NCBI GenBank assembly: GCA_018296165.2
Contig: JACKQL020000137.1
Location: 1-64,000, forward strand
DNA length: 64,000 bases
Origin: Termitomyces sp. T153
Lineage: Eukaryota; Basidiomycota; Agaricomycetes; Agaricales; Lyophyllaceae
Direction of reading: 5' to 3'
The position numbers and the translations under genes are program-made. Positions 1 through 10,290 of this stretch are shown piece after piece; position 1 is the first letter of the stretch, and each line of letters begins with the position of its first letter. The notes beneath the pieces were generated by a model, which worked only from the letters and a program-made list of their open reading frames with translations, did not search any database and was not told where the DNA came from.

Positions 1-37
1 GAGCAGTGTCTAGGGAGCTAGGGAGCGGGTTGTGACA
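1..37 (-). repeat. End of a gypsy-type LTR (family A), cut by window edge
   Basis: Bases 1-37 end in GGGAGCGGGTTGTGACA, which matches the end of the complete LTR at 133-1082 apart from a short local duplication of CTAGGGAG. It is therefore the 5' tip, on the minus strand, of another family A LTR that lies mostly outside the window. Confidence 0.6.
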
Positions 38-132
38 CAGTCAACCATAGATGTCAGTTAGGTAGCCAGCGGAGTTGTATGTGGGGTTATACGCAGACAT
101 TGAGAACGGGGTAAGGGGGAGTCTTGATATTA

Positions 133-1082
133 TGTCAGGTTCTGCTGACAATGGGGGCTCAGCTACACTGGCAAGTCCTTACTAGGCAGACGCGATGTTC
201 TGTGCTTATAACCAAGCGTCCAGTATTGACATGGAGGGACTTGTGAGGGGGAGCTAGGAGGCAGTCTGAGCAAGTCCGGAGCAGCTCGGGGGCATCTAAG
301 ACCAAGTATACTAGTCGTTGAACCTGGACAGGTGCTAGAGCAAGTTCATGGGCACGCAATTAGAATGCAGAGTAAGCAGAGGCTTCACGGTTGATGGGGG
401 TGGAGCTGGAGTTTGACAGGAAATCACCAAGATGTGAGGTGTTCCTGGGCCGAGCAGGAGTGAGGTCCAGGATTGGTGTAGGAATGTTCAGGTCATAGTG
501 TGTGCATGGAGTTCATATTGTCATTGAAGATGAAAGGAACTTAGGAAGACAAAGGAACTATACACAGTCAAGATGAGGCAGAGACAAGGCAAGACGAGAC
601 AGAGAACAGAGATAGATTTGAAACTAAAAATAAAGACAGTGATGAGACAAAAGACAAGACATAGGAAACCAGTAAATGCAATATCAAGACTAAAGTACTA
701 GGGGTTCTTCTATGACTTATATACCTACTACTGAGTGGCTCCAGAGGGCAGAGGATATGGTGGCAGCTTGACAGAACTGTGTGGAGTTGATGGTTGTCAG
801 GTGCAATCTTGGAATGGGCCGTGGTGACATTCCAATGGGATCAGTTGGAAAGCAGATCATTCCGGGGTCAGGGAAAGCCTCGGGAGTCCAGGGGAATTCA
901 GGGGATGCATCAACTGCTGTGGAGAAGGCATCGGAGTTGATCAAGGAGCTGTTGGGGTCTGCTGAGGAAGTGTTGGAGTTGCCCAAAGTGGGCGTGGAGG
1001 GTGGGCAAGGGTTGGGGAGTTTGGCGGAGCATTGAAGGGGGGGCTGGGGGCTGTGTCAGGGTCTAGGGAGCGGGTTGTGACA
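133..1082 (-). repeat. Family A LTR, 950 bp, minus orientation
   Basis: The sequence begins TGTCAGGTTCTGCTGAC and ends GGTTGTGACA, so it carries the TGTCA/TGACA inverted tips of family A. The same sequence recurs at 12746, 27240, 31932, 36380, 47889 and 56930. No 5-bp target duplication flanks it (TATTA against ATGAT). On its right it abuts the RNase H end of a decayed gypsy pol at 1083, with no polypurine tract at the joint. On its left a 95-bp spacer separates it from the LTR tip at 1-37. It still contains several CpG sites, unlike the pol remnant beside it, so it is probably younger than that remnant. Confidence 0.8.
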
Positions 1083-1237
1083 ATGATAGCCAGCATCTTC
1101 TTGTCATGGATCTTGTATTTGTGCTCTACTGTGTTCAGGCTTATGGAGTAAAAGGCCACTGGGTGCCACTTCCTATCCTCCAGGAACTGTTGCAATAGCA
1201 CCACTCTGGTGGCAAAGTTGGAGCTGTTGGCTTCCAC
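1083..1237 (-). pseudogene. gypsy RNase H start, truncated
   Basis: The reading contains HPVAFYSISLNTVEHKYKIHDKKMLAII, the hallmark opening of the Ty3/gypsy RNase H domain that follows RT. After about 50 residues it runs straight into LTR sequence at 1082, so the rest of RNase H and all of integrase are deleted. Confidence 0.8.
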
Positions 1238-1426
1238 CTAGAAGGGGGAGTTGTTGTCTAGGAATAGAAGGACTGGTCTGGAGGTAATAGCATGCTTGAG
1301 GGCATTGAAGGCTGTCTGCTCTGGAGGTCCCTAGCACCAGTGATGTGAGAAGTGCTAGATAAACCTCCAGTAGAAGTTAGCAAAGCCTAGAAAGGCTTGC
1401 ACCTCCTTCTTATTCTTAGGCTCTAG

Positions 1427-2204
1427 TCATTCTGCAACACCTGCTACCTTCACTGAGTCCATCTCCACAGCTCCATGCATGATGATCAGGCCAAGATACT
1501 CAATCCAGGTCTGTTCAAACTTGCACTTCTCTAGTTTGAGATAGAGCTGATGATGGTAGAGGCATTCCAAGATGAGGCATGTGATCTGGCAGTGCTCCTC
1601 CAGTGTTTTAGTATAGATGAAGATGTCATCAAGGTATATGCACACTATGCCTTTAGCAATGAGATCCCAGAAGATTTCATTCATCATTGTCTGGAAGGTG
1701 GCTGGGCTATTGGTGAGTCCAAAGAACATAACAAGGGGCTCAAACAGTCTCCAGCTGGTCCAGAAGGCAGCCTTTCACTCATCTCTCTTCTGGATATGCA
1801 CATTGTTGTAGCCCCACCAGATGTCCAGTTTAGTGAAGTACCATGCACCCTGGAGGTTATTGATGAGCTTGGAAATAAAGGGGAGGGAGTAGCAGTTCTT
1901 CACAGTCATGGCATTAAGAACCCAGTAGTTCTGAACTGGTCAGAGTGAGCCATCCTTCTTCTGATGAAGAAGACCAGGGAAGCTATTGGGTATTTGGAGG
2001 GCAAATATGACTGGAGTCCAGGTTCTCCTGCAGGAAGGCATCTAGCTTGTCCTGCTCCCTGGGCACTAGCAGGTAGACCTTGCAGCTGGAGGGCTTAGAG
2101 TCTGGCATTAGCTCAATAGTGTGATTCCACTGCTTGTGCTTCAGGAGTGAGTCAAATGAGGCCTTAGAGAACACATCCTTGAATGTGTGGAGGTATGAAG
2201 GCAT
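1427..2204 (-). pseudogene. gypsy reverse transcriptase, broken
   Basis: The N-terminal part (2204-1983) reads HTFKDVFSKASFDSLLKHKQWNHTIEL, the start of the Ty3/gypsy polymerase domain. The catalytic part (1729-1427) contains FGLTNSPATFQ and the active-site box YLDDIF, a valid Y-x-D-D, followed by LYLKLEKCKF. The part between is in another frame. RT would copy element RNA into DNA. The frame is split and no integrase follows. Confidence 0.85.
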
Positions 2205-2423
2205 AACATTCTGGAATGCCCAGGATACAGAGTTAGCAGCAAATGCCTGAGCCAGCTACTGAGATGTGGGCTGGCTAGCCTGGATCTCTATGGAGGAGGG
2301 TGGAGAGCATAGGATAATGGCATAGATCTGGTCTCCAACTCCCACTGCCTTGTCTAGGAGCTCCAGGTCATGTACACCTTCAAACTCCTCTCTGCATTTC
2401 TCCTCTGGAGCTCTGCCACTGCT

Positions 2424-3081
2424 CTAGTCATCCCTATAGAGGGTCTTTCTACAGGGGAATGCCAGAGGTGGGGGATCTAGAAGGTCTAAGTCCACAAAGG
2501 GGAGAGGGCTAGTGCAGCATGCTTGGATGGCTGCACATTCTTGAACTTGAGCCCAGCACTCTTTTTTGGCCTCAGTAGTGCAGGCAGAGCACCTCCAGGG
2601 ACACTGGCTCATTGTTACCTCACTCTGGGCCCAGTCTACTTTGGAGTTGTGCTCCCAGAGCCATGAGAACCTGAGGATCATGTTCTGCTTGCCTAAACTA
2701 GTAATGGCAAAGACCATGCACTCAGCATGATTCCTGTAGTGGAGGACAAGGTCTACCACAGAGCTGATGGTGCCTGCTTTGTTGAATGTCCCATCAATGT
2801 TGAATACCAGAATGGGCTGGGAAAGAGGCTGTGTGGTCAGGCTGTGTCACTTTACAAATTCCAAGTCCAGGAACGGTCTCATTGCTCCACTGTCTAGGGA
2901 AGGCAGTGACTCCATGAGTTTGCTGGGTATCCATGGTCTTGATTTTTATGCTGAAGTGCAGTGAGTTGGCAGAAGGGCTTGAGGCTACTACATACCTCTG
3001 AAGCAATTGACACTCCCAGGCAGGGCATGGCTTGAGGCTACTATGTACCTCTGGGGCAATTGACACTCCCAGGCAGGGCAC
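2424..3081 (-). pseudogene. gypsy aspartic protease region, broken
   Basis: This block lies between gag and reverse transcriptase. Around 2960-2800 there is IKIKTMDTQQTHGVTAF, the approach to a retroviral-type aspartic protease active site. The Asp-Ser/Thr-Gly triad is not visible in an open frame because the frame breaks there. At 2759-2424 the protein resumes with YRNHAECMVFAITSLGKQ and FSWLWEHNSKVDW, which is the C-terminal flap side of the same domain. A frameshift at about 2790 and CpG loss mark it as dead. Confidence 0.6.
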
Positions 3082-3841
3082 TGCCAGTAGAGCCTAGCAG
3101 GTGTCAGGAAACTTGGCTTGGACTCCAGAGCTGGTGTTTGTATGTCTGGAGGGGGGCACTGAGGTTCTTCTGTCTTAGAATGATTGGCATTGGTAAGGGC
3201 AATTTCATTTTCTAATGACAGACATCAGAACCTGTTAGTATTCAGCAATAGAGGTGTACACCTCATCCATCACTTGACTAAAAATCCTCCTGCAGGCCCA
3301 GACTAGGTGCACAAGTGCTAATCTCCTCTGGGGCCAACTCCAGTGCTGGCTTGTCTGGTGATGGAGCTCCAGCAGCATCTTTTGTGGCCAACAGTTGCAG
3401 GAGGAGCTCCTCCTGCTCAGCCATAGAGAGGTAGCATACCTCCAGACCCAACAGGCAGTGTTGTGTGAAGTGCTCCAGCTTCTTACATCTCTAGCACAGT
3501 AATGGCATGAGGTGTTCCTGTTGGGATGCATCCACATCCATGGGAATGCCCAGTAGCAAGGGGCATGGTGCAGGGATGGCTGGAATGGGGGTGGACACTG
3601 GAAATGTAGGTGTGGGAGACCAGAGACTGGCAACTAGAGCAAGGTGTTGAGTCAGATGCATGCAGCAGAGCTCCTATTGAATCTCCATAAGTTGCCACTG
3701 ATCCCAGGCTACCTTGTACCAGGAGGCAATTCTTTCATTGTCCAGACAACCCTCTATGAGGTTGTCAATGCATTCTATCAATACAGGGTGCAAGCCATTC
3801 TGGAAGGCAAGACATAATTGAAGACCATTGGAGTAGGCAGC

Positions 3842-4642
3842 TTACTTGACTAATGCCCAGAATGAGTCAATGTACTCGTCCAGCATCCTCTTCTCTTGCC
3901 TGTACTGCTCCCTGTCATGTAGTGCTAGAGTGGCAGTTTTGGCAGGGTCAATAGGGAAAAACTCTACCCAGAAGTCTTTCTTGAAGGCAGCCCAGTCTAC
4001 AAAGCTTCTGGCACCTCCAGAGCACCAGAACACCCATAGCACATAGGTGGAGGCCCACCCAGTCTTCATATACAACAGGACCCAAGCTCTTCAACATGTC
4101 AGAGTTGAAGGCATCTCTGCTGAGGTGGATGTGGGTGAGACAGGACTGGAGGAAATGCTCTCCACTAGAGCAAGCACCATCATATACATCTGGGAGCATG
4201 GGACATGGGATCTGTGGCTGGAGAGTCATCAAGGCTAAGAGGGCAACTACCAGAGCCACTGTGGGTGGTTCTGCTACCAGGGGAGGTGCAGAGATAGGGA
4301 GTAGGCATTCCAGCAGTGCCTGGAGGGACTGGGAAATATAATCAGTAGTTTGATGGAGGGTAGAGAGTTTGGTTGTGTGATGGGTGAGGAATAATTGCAT
4401 CAGTTGCACCTGGTTCTCTAAGTGTAGCAGGCAAGTCCAGGCTTCATCCTGAGGGGCTGGAACCTCTGGGGGAGTGTCTGGATTGGCAAGCTGAGATATA
4501 GAATTCCATGGATGCTTAAGTCTGGTGGGGAAGCAACAGATAGGGGCTCAGAGGTTTCTAGCAGGCTACATGGGGCTTCTAGACCAGAGAAAGAGACTTG
4601 TTCTGCTGTAAGGGCAACCTCCAGGAGTGGTGGCTCAATCAT
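3842..4642 (-). pseudogene. gypsy gag remnant
   Basis: The likely start is the ATG at 4642 (MIEPPLLE...), followed by a proline/serine-rich N-terminus. The reading continues through 4409-3948, with a stretch resembling LPDVYDG and SGEHFLQSC. At 4075-3842 it shifts frame into FVDWAAFKKDFWVEFFP and HDREQYRQ, the conserved core of retrotransposon gag proteins of mushroom gypsy elements. The frame changes at about 4409 and again near 4050, so no single product is possible. Gag would form the particle that packages element RNA. The assignment rests on recognised family wording and on the pol fragments that follow on the same strand. Confidence 0.75.
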
Positions 4643-4982
4643 GCAGCTAGCAGAGGGGAATTCAAAGTATATTAACAAGTGGTAGACAACAATACAATAG
4701 TAACTAATCACCTAGCAGAGGGGAATCTGAAGAGAACAAGTCTAAGGATCCCTGCTGCTCAGTGCAGTGCATCAGCATGTGGCAGAGGCATGGGAACAAC
4801 TATACAGAAGGCTGGAGCTAGCCCTAACCCTAGAGAAGTGATTGGTGAGGTAATGCAGGAAGTTCTGGGGGTCTCCAAAGATCTCCAGGAGTCAGGAATA
4901 AGCTGCAGAGGTCTAGAGCAAGCTGCAGAAGACCAGAAATGGAAGTCCCCTGACAGAAGACCCCCTTCTCCATGCATGGGTC

Positions 4983-5122
4983 AAGCATGTTGATATTAAA
5001 TATCACTTCCTTTGTGAATGGGTCCAGACAAATGAATTGATTTTACACCAAGTCCTATTTAAAGAAAATACAGCTGACATATTTACCAAAGCACTCCTGG
5101 GTCCTGCATTTCTACACCTATA
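4983..5122 (+). pseudogene. Ty1/copia RNase H C-terminus remnant
   Basis: An open stretch reads KHVDIKYHFLCEWV and then NTADIFTKALLGPAFLH before a TAA at 5120. These are the two most conserved blocks at the C-terminus of copia-type polyproteins (the H-x-D-I-K-Y-H-F box and the T-A-D-I-F-T-K box). Nothing upstream continues it: the plus strand before 4983 belongs to the minus-strand gypsy copy. It is the 3' end of a truncated copia element whose LTR follows at 5208. Confidence 0.8.
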
Positions 5123-5207
5123 ACCCTGCCTTGGCCTACAATGACAATTCCACACATGAGGAGGAGTCTGTAGTTGTTGTGTTGTGGCTGTCTGCAGTAA
5201 GGAGGAG

Positions 5208-5763
5208 TGTTGGACAGTGATGATACACCACAAACACAACACAACAATCACTTTTTTGGACCAGGCACACTCTTCACAATATGTCAGGCCCAGGCACTAC
5301 TATCATCATATTAAGGACAAAGAACCATTGTCTACCACACATATATATTCAGACTCTCTTAGATGGCACCCTCAGTCACTTCCACTGAACTGAGGGTGAG
5401 TAGTCTACATTTACTGTACTCACAAGATTACTGACTGTACCATAGTATCAGACTTACATTGATCTAAGAGGTACAGTCTAATATAGTCACTTCCACTGGA
5501 CTGAGGTATTGGACTTACATTGATCTAATAGATCACACTCAGTTAGACACCTGGATTCTAACAGCACCCTCTGCTCTCCCTCTTGAAGAGTACTTTTAAT
5601 ACTCCTCCTCCAGAACCAGCAGGGATGGGTAATCATTGGATAGGCTTTTAGCTGCCCAGACTCCATCCTCATTCTCTGCCTCCTCTATAATGGGCTGTCT
5701 TGGTACAGCAACAGTGGAAATTCCTGAACTGATGAGTTCTATTTAAATCTATTTAATACAGCA
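5208..5763 (+). repeat. Probable copia 3' LTR
   Basis: A purine run (AAGGAGGAG, 5199-5207) directly precedes TGTTGGACAG, the expected polypurine tract plus LTR start downstream of a copia pol. The region contains a repeated segment (CTTCCACTGRACTGAGG, around 5380 and 5492) and is CpG-poor. Its right end is taken at ...TTTAATACA(GCA), about 5760-5763, where CpG-containing DNA begins. The exact end is uncertain because there is no second LTR to compare with. Confidence 0.55.
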
Positions 5764-6235
5764 GAAGACTTCTCTTCCACTCGGTTTGTTTTTCGGCGAG
5801 TTCGGTTCATTTTGCAAAATTTTGTAAATGGGGCCGCTCGGAGTTCCCATCCAGGAGTGATCTCTCAAGCAAGTACCCTGGTCTCGATCAGAATATCGAT
5901 GACATACATAAATGATTTCAGCTGCATCAGTTGCCTTTTGGGTTTGTCTCCTCTTTCCCCATTAACTACTTATTATCGATTATCGGTAATCTCGCACAAA
6001 TATGGGCAAAGTTCGACGGGAAACAATCAATTCTTTCATTGTGGATCTTGTTAGAAGCAGTTTAGCCAAAGGTTCAGCCCAATCTCCATTCTCTGACAGT
6101 TGTCATTTCTGATTTTATTCCATAGTATCGCCGTCAAAGTATTCAGGTCCTATGACAGCTTTCAAGGGATTCTGGCTGGCGCTTACAAGATTCCCTTCCT
6201 ATTTCCGAATTACAGCTATAAGTGATTACATATCG
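5764..6235 (+). other. Intergenic, start of host island 1
   Basis: CpG sites reappear here. This stretch is the 3' flank of the minus-strand gene that ends at 6236. I see no gene, RNA or repeat in it. Confidence 0.5.
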
Positions 6236-6954
6236 CTACTCTGCTACGCTGATCTCGCTAGTCACAAAATCAGTTGCCTCGTCTTCCCACAGTCCGTAGT
6301 TTCCCTCTGCATATTCGCGAACCTGTACCCAGTCCCGGCATTGATGTGTAACTCCCGATCCATATGCAGCTTGCGTCTTTCTTCCATCCGTGTCCTGCGC
6401 CGCAAAAGCGGGCTCAAGGGTAGTGTCAGCGCTGCACAGAACCATTTGACGGAGATATGCTAAGCAATGCATCGCATGTTTGGTTTTGTGCTCTGAGTTC
6501 GATCGCGAGACATTCCGAGGGTGAACACTATTGAAAAGCCTCCTGAAGCTATTCAAGCAGTGCATTTGGTGGTACATTGATATTGCGTAAAACTGCTGGT
6601 CTTCTCCGCCTTTCACGAATCCATGACCGCGAGGGAAAACGGATGCCCAGTCATTGCTATCGTGCAAACCATAATGATCGGAGTCGACAACTTCAAGAGC
6701 TACGGGGCGAACATCGATTGGAAGACTATTCGCGTCATTGTGAGACCAGGTGTACTGATCTGGGTGGTCTTTGCACGATTGTAGTTAGTAAGATTTTCAT
6801 ACAGCTACAGTCAACATGGCTTACCGGGCATGCGCACTTTGTGCCGAAGCTGCACAACTGACCCGATGCTATTGAGCACAATCGAAGTAACAAGAGCGAA
6901 TACTCCAACTTTCACAAGGTGGCTTGGCAAAGCATAATAACTTTGGTTGTGCAT
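6236..6954 (-). CDS. UstYa-like (DUF3328) membrane oxidase family protein
   Basis: Two exons, 6954-6825 and 6768-6236, flank a 56-nt intron (GTAAGC...AG, with a TACTAAC branch site). Splicing gives 220 residues. The ATG at 6954 is chosen because the upstream frame starts only at a TTG. Residues 12-34 form a membrane segment near the N-terminus. The lumenal part has the paired metal-binding motifs of the UstYa family, HQMHC (110-114) and HAMHC (141-145), followed by the LRQMVLCSADTTLEP block and a CRDW motif. UstYa proteins catalyse oxidative cyclisation or related oxidations of peptide and other metabolites in fungi. The exact substrate here is unknown. The nearest gene, 2.1 kb away on the same strand, is another membrane protein. 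Confidence 0.85.
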
Positions 6955-9075
6955 CTTGGTTGGACACGAGTGAGAAGGCGCGCTTGAGTGTCTTTTATTT
7001 CCTTTTCGATCTTCATATATTTTCAATATAAGCCGAATTTTATCGACACGCGGCTTCCGCGAAGTCGAGAATTACCCCCACTCAAGTTTAGTAATACTAT
7101 TGCTCCCCTGTCGCTCGGAGTACGTCACAAATTTGTCACAACTCACCCTCAAGCTTTCCTTCCCGGAAATTAAAACCCCGCTTTGCCGTGGAATCGGCAA
7201 GCGTGCACGGATTGCATTGAACATCCTCACAATGCCTTGAACATCCTCAACGAGGGGACTCGAGAATGAGAACACATCTTACTCACGGTCAGCTCGAATC
7301 CTCAGGTAGTGTATATTAACTTATTGAAACAATGCTAGCTATAAATGGGCTGTTCTTGAGGAAACCTTTTTTGTCCGACCGAAGGGTACTCCGAGCTACA
7401 GGGGAGTGATAGTCATAGTATTAGTATATTACACATATTACCGGTTGACAAATACACTCGCTGCTGAACACCGGGGATCCCAAAATCATCAGGATGTAAG
7501 ATCACTGAATACAACCAGGCTACGCTATCTTGGCCTTCATGTTCGCCTCGGGCCTATGTCCATCCTGCACGGCGGGCGGGGCCCTTTATTAACGGGCTGG
7601 CCACCAGTACTAGTACTCAATGTCCACAGGCATAGTTTTGAAACACCATCTATCTTATCGTATGGCTGCATCATTATTTGCTAGTGTTGTGGAATATATA
7701 TTGGATGTCAGGTTGAGCACTTCCATGAAAAAATTTTGCAAGTAGTTGGATGGTTTTCCTTTCGTACAGCATCTGCTTGAATACTTCGATGATGATGGTT
7801 TGTCATCAAGATGCGTAGATTTCGCGTTTCCAAGCTGATCATATAGGATGATGGGGAGTGTCGTTTTAAGCTATGAGATCCGCGAACGGGAGAAGGTAGT
7901 CGTGTGATAACCCTGGCCACATCCAGGACGACGAGGGGCGAGCATCCAGACTTCATGTCACCAAAGATTTTCCAGGAAGTCTGGAATGTATGCCCTTTCT
8001 GAATAAAGGGTGTATACCCATCCACAAACGGTAGTGTGGAGCATGGTGCGTGCAGCGCAAGCTGATCTGAGGACAAATATCAGCTGTTTCGCACACATGA
8101 TATGGTGTAGCACACTTAATTTGAGTTTCATTGAACTTTGCAGATCCTAAGAAGTTTTTCAAAACTATTTATTACTCACAGCATGTTTCATAAGTTTACT
8201 AGACCGCTTTGATTAGTACGTGCTTGCCGGGACGTGTATATTTGATCAATCATTCACGAACAACAGTTTATGTATGGAAGTGTACTTAGCTCTGTTTCTC
8301 GTTATGCTCGTCGTCAGCAGTGTTGAAAAGAACGTGTCCGGATTCGTTTTGCCAATTTGAATGCTGACACCGATGATTTCACTGATCTTTTTGTACGGAT
8401 ATTTTTTGACATTGCAAGCTACAAGAAGATCCAAGAACATTCTTTTTAGTTCTGTACATATGCCGTCTCATGATAGGAGACAGGGCTACGTCATTTTCTC
8501 GTTAATCAGATAGATCATACACAAACAACTAAACAAGGGCAACTCGAAAGATCGAACGGCTATGAAACGCCAGCCTTACCGAAAATCAAAGTATCTTTCC
8601 CGCGATGATCGATAATTCAATGGAACATCCCCTTCAGTGCGCACGCCCGGGACTTCTGATTGGAAATGGCCGGCACACAACAGAGATTAGGCGACACTGA
8701 ATCCAGATGATGATGGAGTCTGTTCTTTCCGCCGACAAACCAAAACCATAATAGATGGGAGAATGGTCAGTATTTTGGAGCAATATATTTCCTTGCAGTA
8801 ATTCATCAGAAGACTCAAATTTTTCTATGTTACAATTGCTACAGTGGGCTGCGACCGCGTGCACTTCGAACAAATGGGTTTACAAATCTTCTGAATTAAT
8901 ACTACACTATTGTATTACGAGAGGATTGGTAACAAATTCGCTAGAATGACCATGGCATGACACACACCGGGGTAGTGCGAAGAAAGCTTTATTTTTTGAA
9001 TCTTAATCGATTCCTGTGAATGATTGAATCAGAAAAATACCTGCAATTTTATATTGTAAGTTTTCAATTCACGAA
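6955..9075. other. Gene-poor host spacer between two minus-strand genes
   Basis: CpG-containing unique DNA. Short open frames occur on both strands (for example 7708-8076 and 8246-8440, minus) but none shows a known motif, a plausible splice chain or codon conservation. At 7361-7413 there is a segment that recurs, with CpG lost, at 38059-38105. The part directly upstream of 6954 must hold the promoter of that gene; no clear TATA box was picked out. Confidence 0.45.
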
Positions 9076-9899
9076 TTATTGTGGTTTGTACAAACCTCCC
9101 CGCGGATTCACACGTTGGTCCTGCCAGAAATCAACATCACAGGAGGAGATGGAAGGTGAAGGCGAACAAGCAAGTTCGAGCGTTGTAAATTGGTTCGTAG
9201 GGCAATGGAAATGACCTGAGGCAATCGAGTCTTGTTGTGATATTTCCATTGTCACAAGCTTATGTCGACGGCGAGGTGCAAACTTCCAGCTGTTACCGAT
9301 ATGTCGGGATATCTCCGTTGATGAGTCGAGTACCCATATATCCACATGATTTGAGCTCCCGAGTTTCACTTGGGGATCGAAAGAGTCGGTTCGTGCTAGG
9401 GGTTCAAAATTGAGCATACAGCTTTCAAAGGCAAAATCCTGATGGCGGAAATGTAGAATAGTCGAGGTCTAGTTAACGAAAACAAGTTCAAGACACCATA
9501 TTGACTCGAACAATAGTTAATGCATACTTGCGAAGTGACAAGAACATGTCGATCATCAGGGTATACCGCTCCAATGGACGTTGGGTGTCCTCTGTCGTCC
9601 TCAGCCATTCTACGCAAAGAATCATTGTTGCTGATTTGAAGAACGACTTGAGGAAAGTTCGTGATAGGTGGGAAGCTATGATTGGTATTTCGCAAAATAT
9701 TCTCCAAGTTCATATAATGGCTGGGGCGGTGGAGGACTGATTCGTGCAAAGGTTCTTTAACATGAGATGTTACAAAGACCTGGCTGGCAAAGATTATGAC
9801 GGACAATGCACTGGAGCAAATGGCACCAATACATGCCCAGCGAAAAAGACGAAAGTTGTATGTCTGATCGTCATCTAGGGCCAAGGCGAAATAAGTCAT
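9076..9899 (-). CDS. Single-pass membrane protein of a fungal family (But2-C-like candidate)
   Basis: Two exons, 9899-9528 and 9468-9076, join in frame across a 59-nt intron (GTATGC...TTAACTAG) to give 254 residues. The ATG at 9899 follows an in-frame TTG. After a short acidic stretch (DDDQ) there is a membrane segment at about 24-46, then an extracytoplasmic domain. Visible blocks are FPPITNFPQVVLQISNND, YPDDRHVLVT, VDIWVLDSSTEISR, a basic PRRRH, HCPTNQFTTLELAC and CDVDFWQDQR near the end. From memory this pattern matches a group of mushroom proteins often labelled But2 C-terminal-like and found near UstYa genes. That label is uncertain and no activity is established. The two cysteines before and after FTTLEL may form a disulfide. 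Confidence 0.7.
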
Positions 9900-10290
9900 C
9901 AAGATAATGTACTAGTAAAAACAAACCATGTCGAGATTGTGTATGCTGAGGTCCATTGGGTTCACGTGGTATAAATGACTCTGTTTCCAGCAACTCGTAA
10001 GGTGGTCGCAAAGACATAATTGGGAGCCCACAGAATTTATGGCCGTTGGAAATCTGGACCTAAAAGATACGAGAAGAAGATGAGGAGCCTCAGTGTCGGG
10101 TCAGAGAGGGAGACAACTGTTGCAAAGATGAAGCGAAGCTTCGATACGAATGTGATTAAAGGTCTAAGGTTGCATGAAAAGACACGAGAAGGGTTCTTAC
10201 AGCTTCAGTGTCCGTGGTCAAAACACGGGGAAGGTAACTGCAGCTGGAATCCCCGACTGATATTCAGTCACGTGATTGTTCGGACATTTC
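9900..10290. other. 5' flank of the 9899 gene, end of host island 1
   Basis: This CpG-containing stretch is the presumed promoter side of the minus-strand gene. A 101-residue plus-strand open frame runs through it into repeat DNA and shows no motif, so it is not called. Host sequence stops at about 10291, where a Helitron 3' end begins. Confidence 0.45.

Larger units (their letters stand above)
1083..4642 (-). mobile_element. Decayed Ty3/gypsy retrotransposon, gag to RNase H
   Basis: On the minus strand the order is gag, protease, reverse transcriptase and RNase H, the Ty3/gypsy order up to RNase H. Integrase is missing because the sequence stops at 1083 against an LTR. Every domain is broken by stops and frameshifts, and CpG is almost absent from the whole block, as expected of an old methylated copy. 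No 5' LTR is recognisable beyond 4642; copia sequence begins instead at about 4983. Confidence 0.85.

Noticed and set aside
7708..8162. Two overlapping minus-strand frames of 69 and 122 residues
   Set aside because: Composition is irregular, there are no domain blocks or splice chain, and there is no membrane or signal segment.
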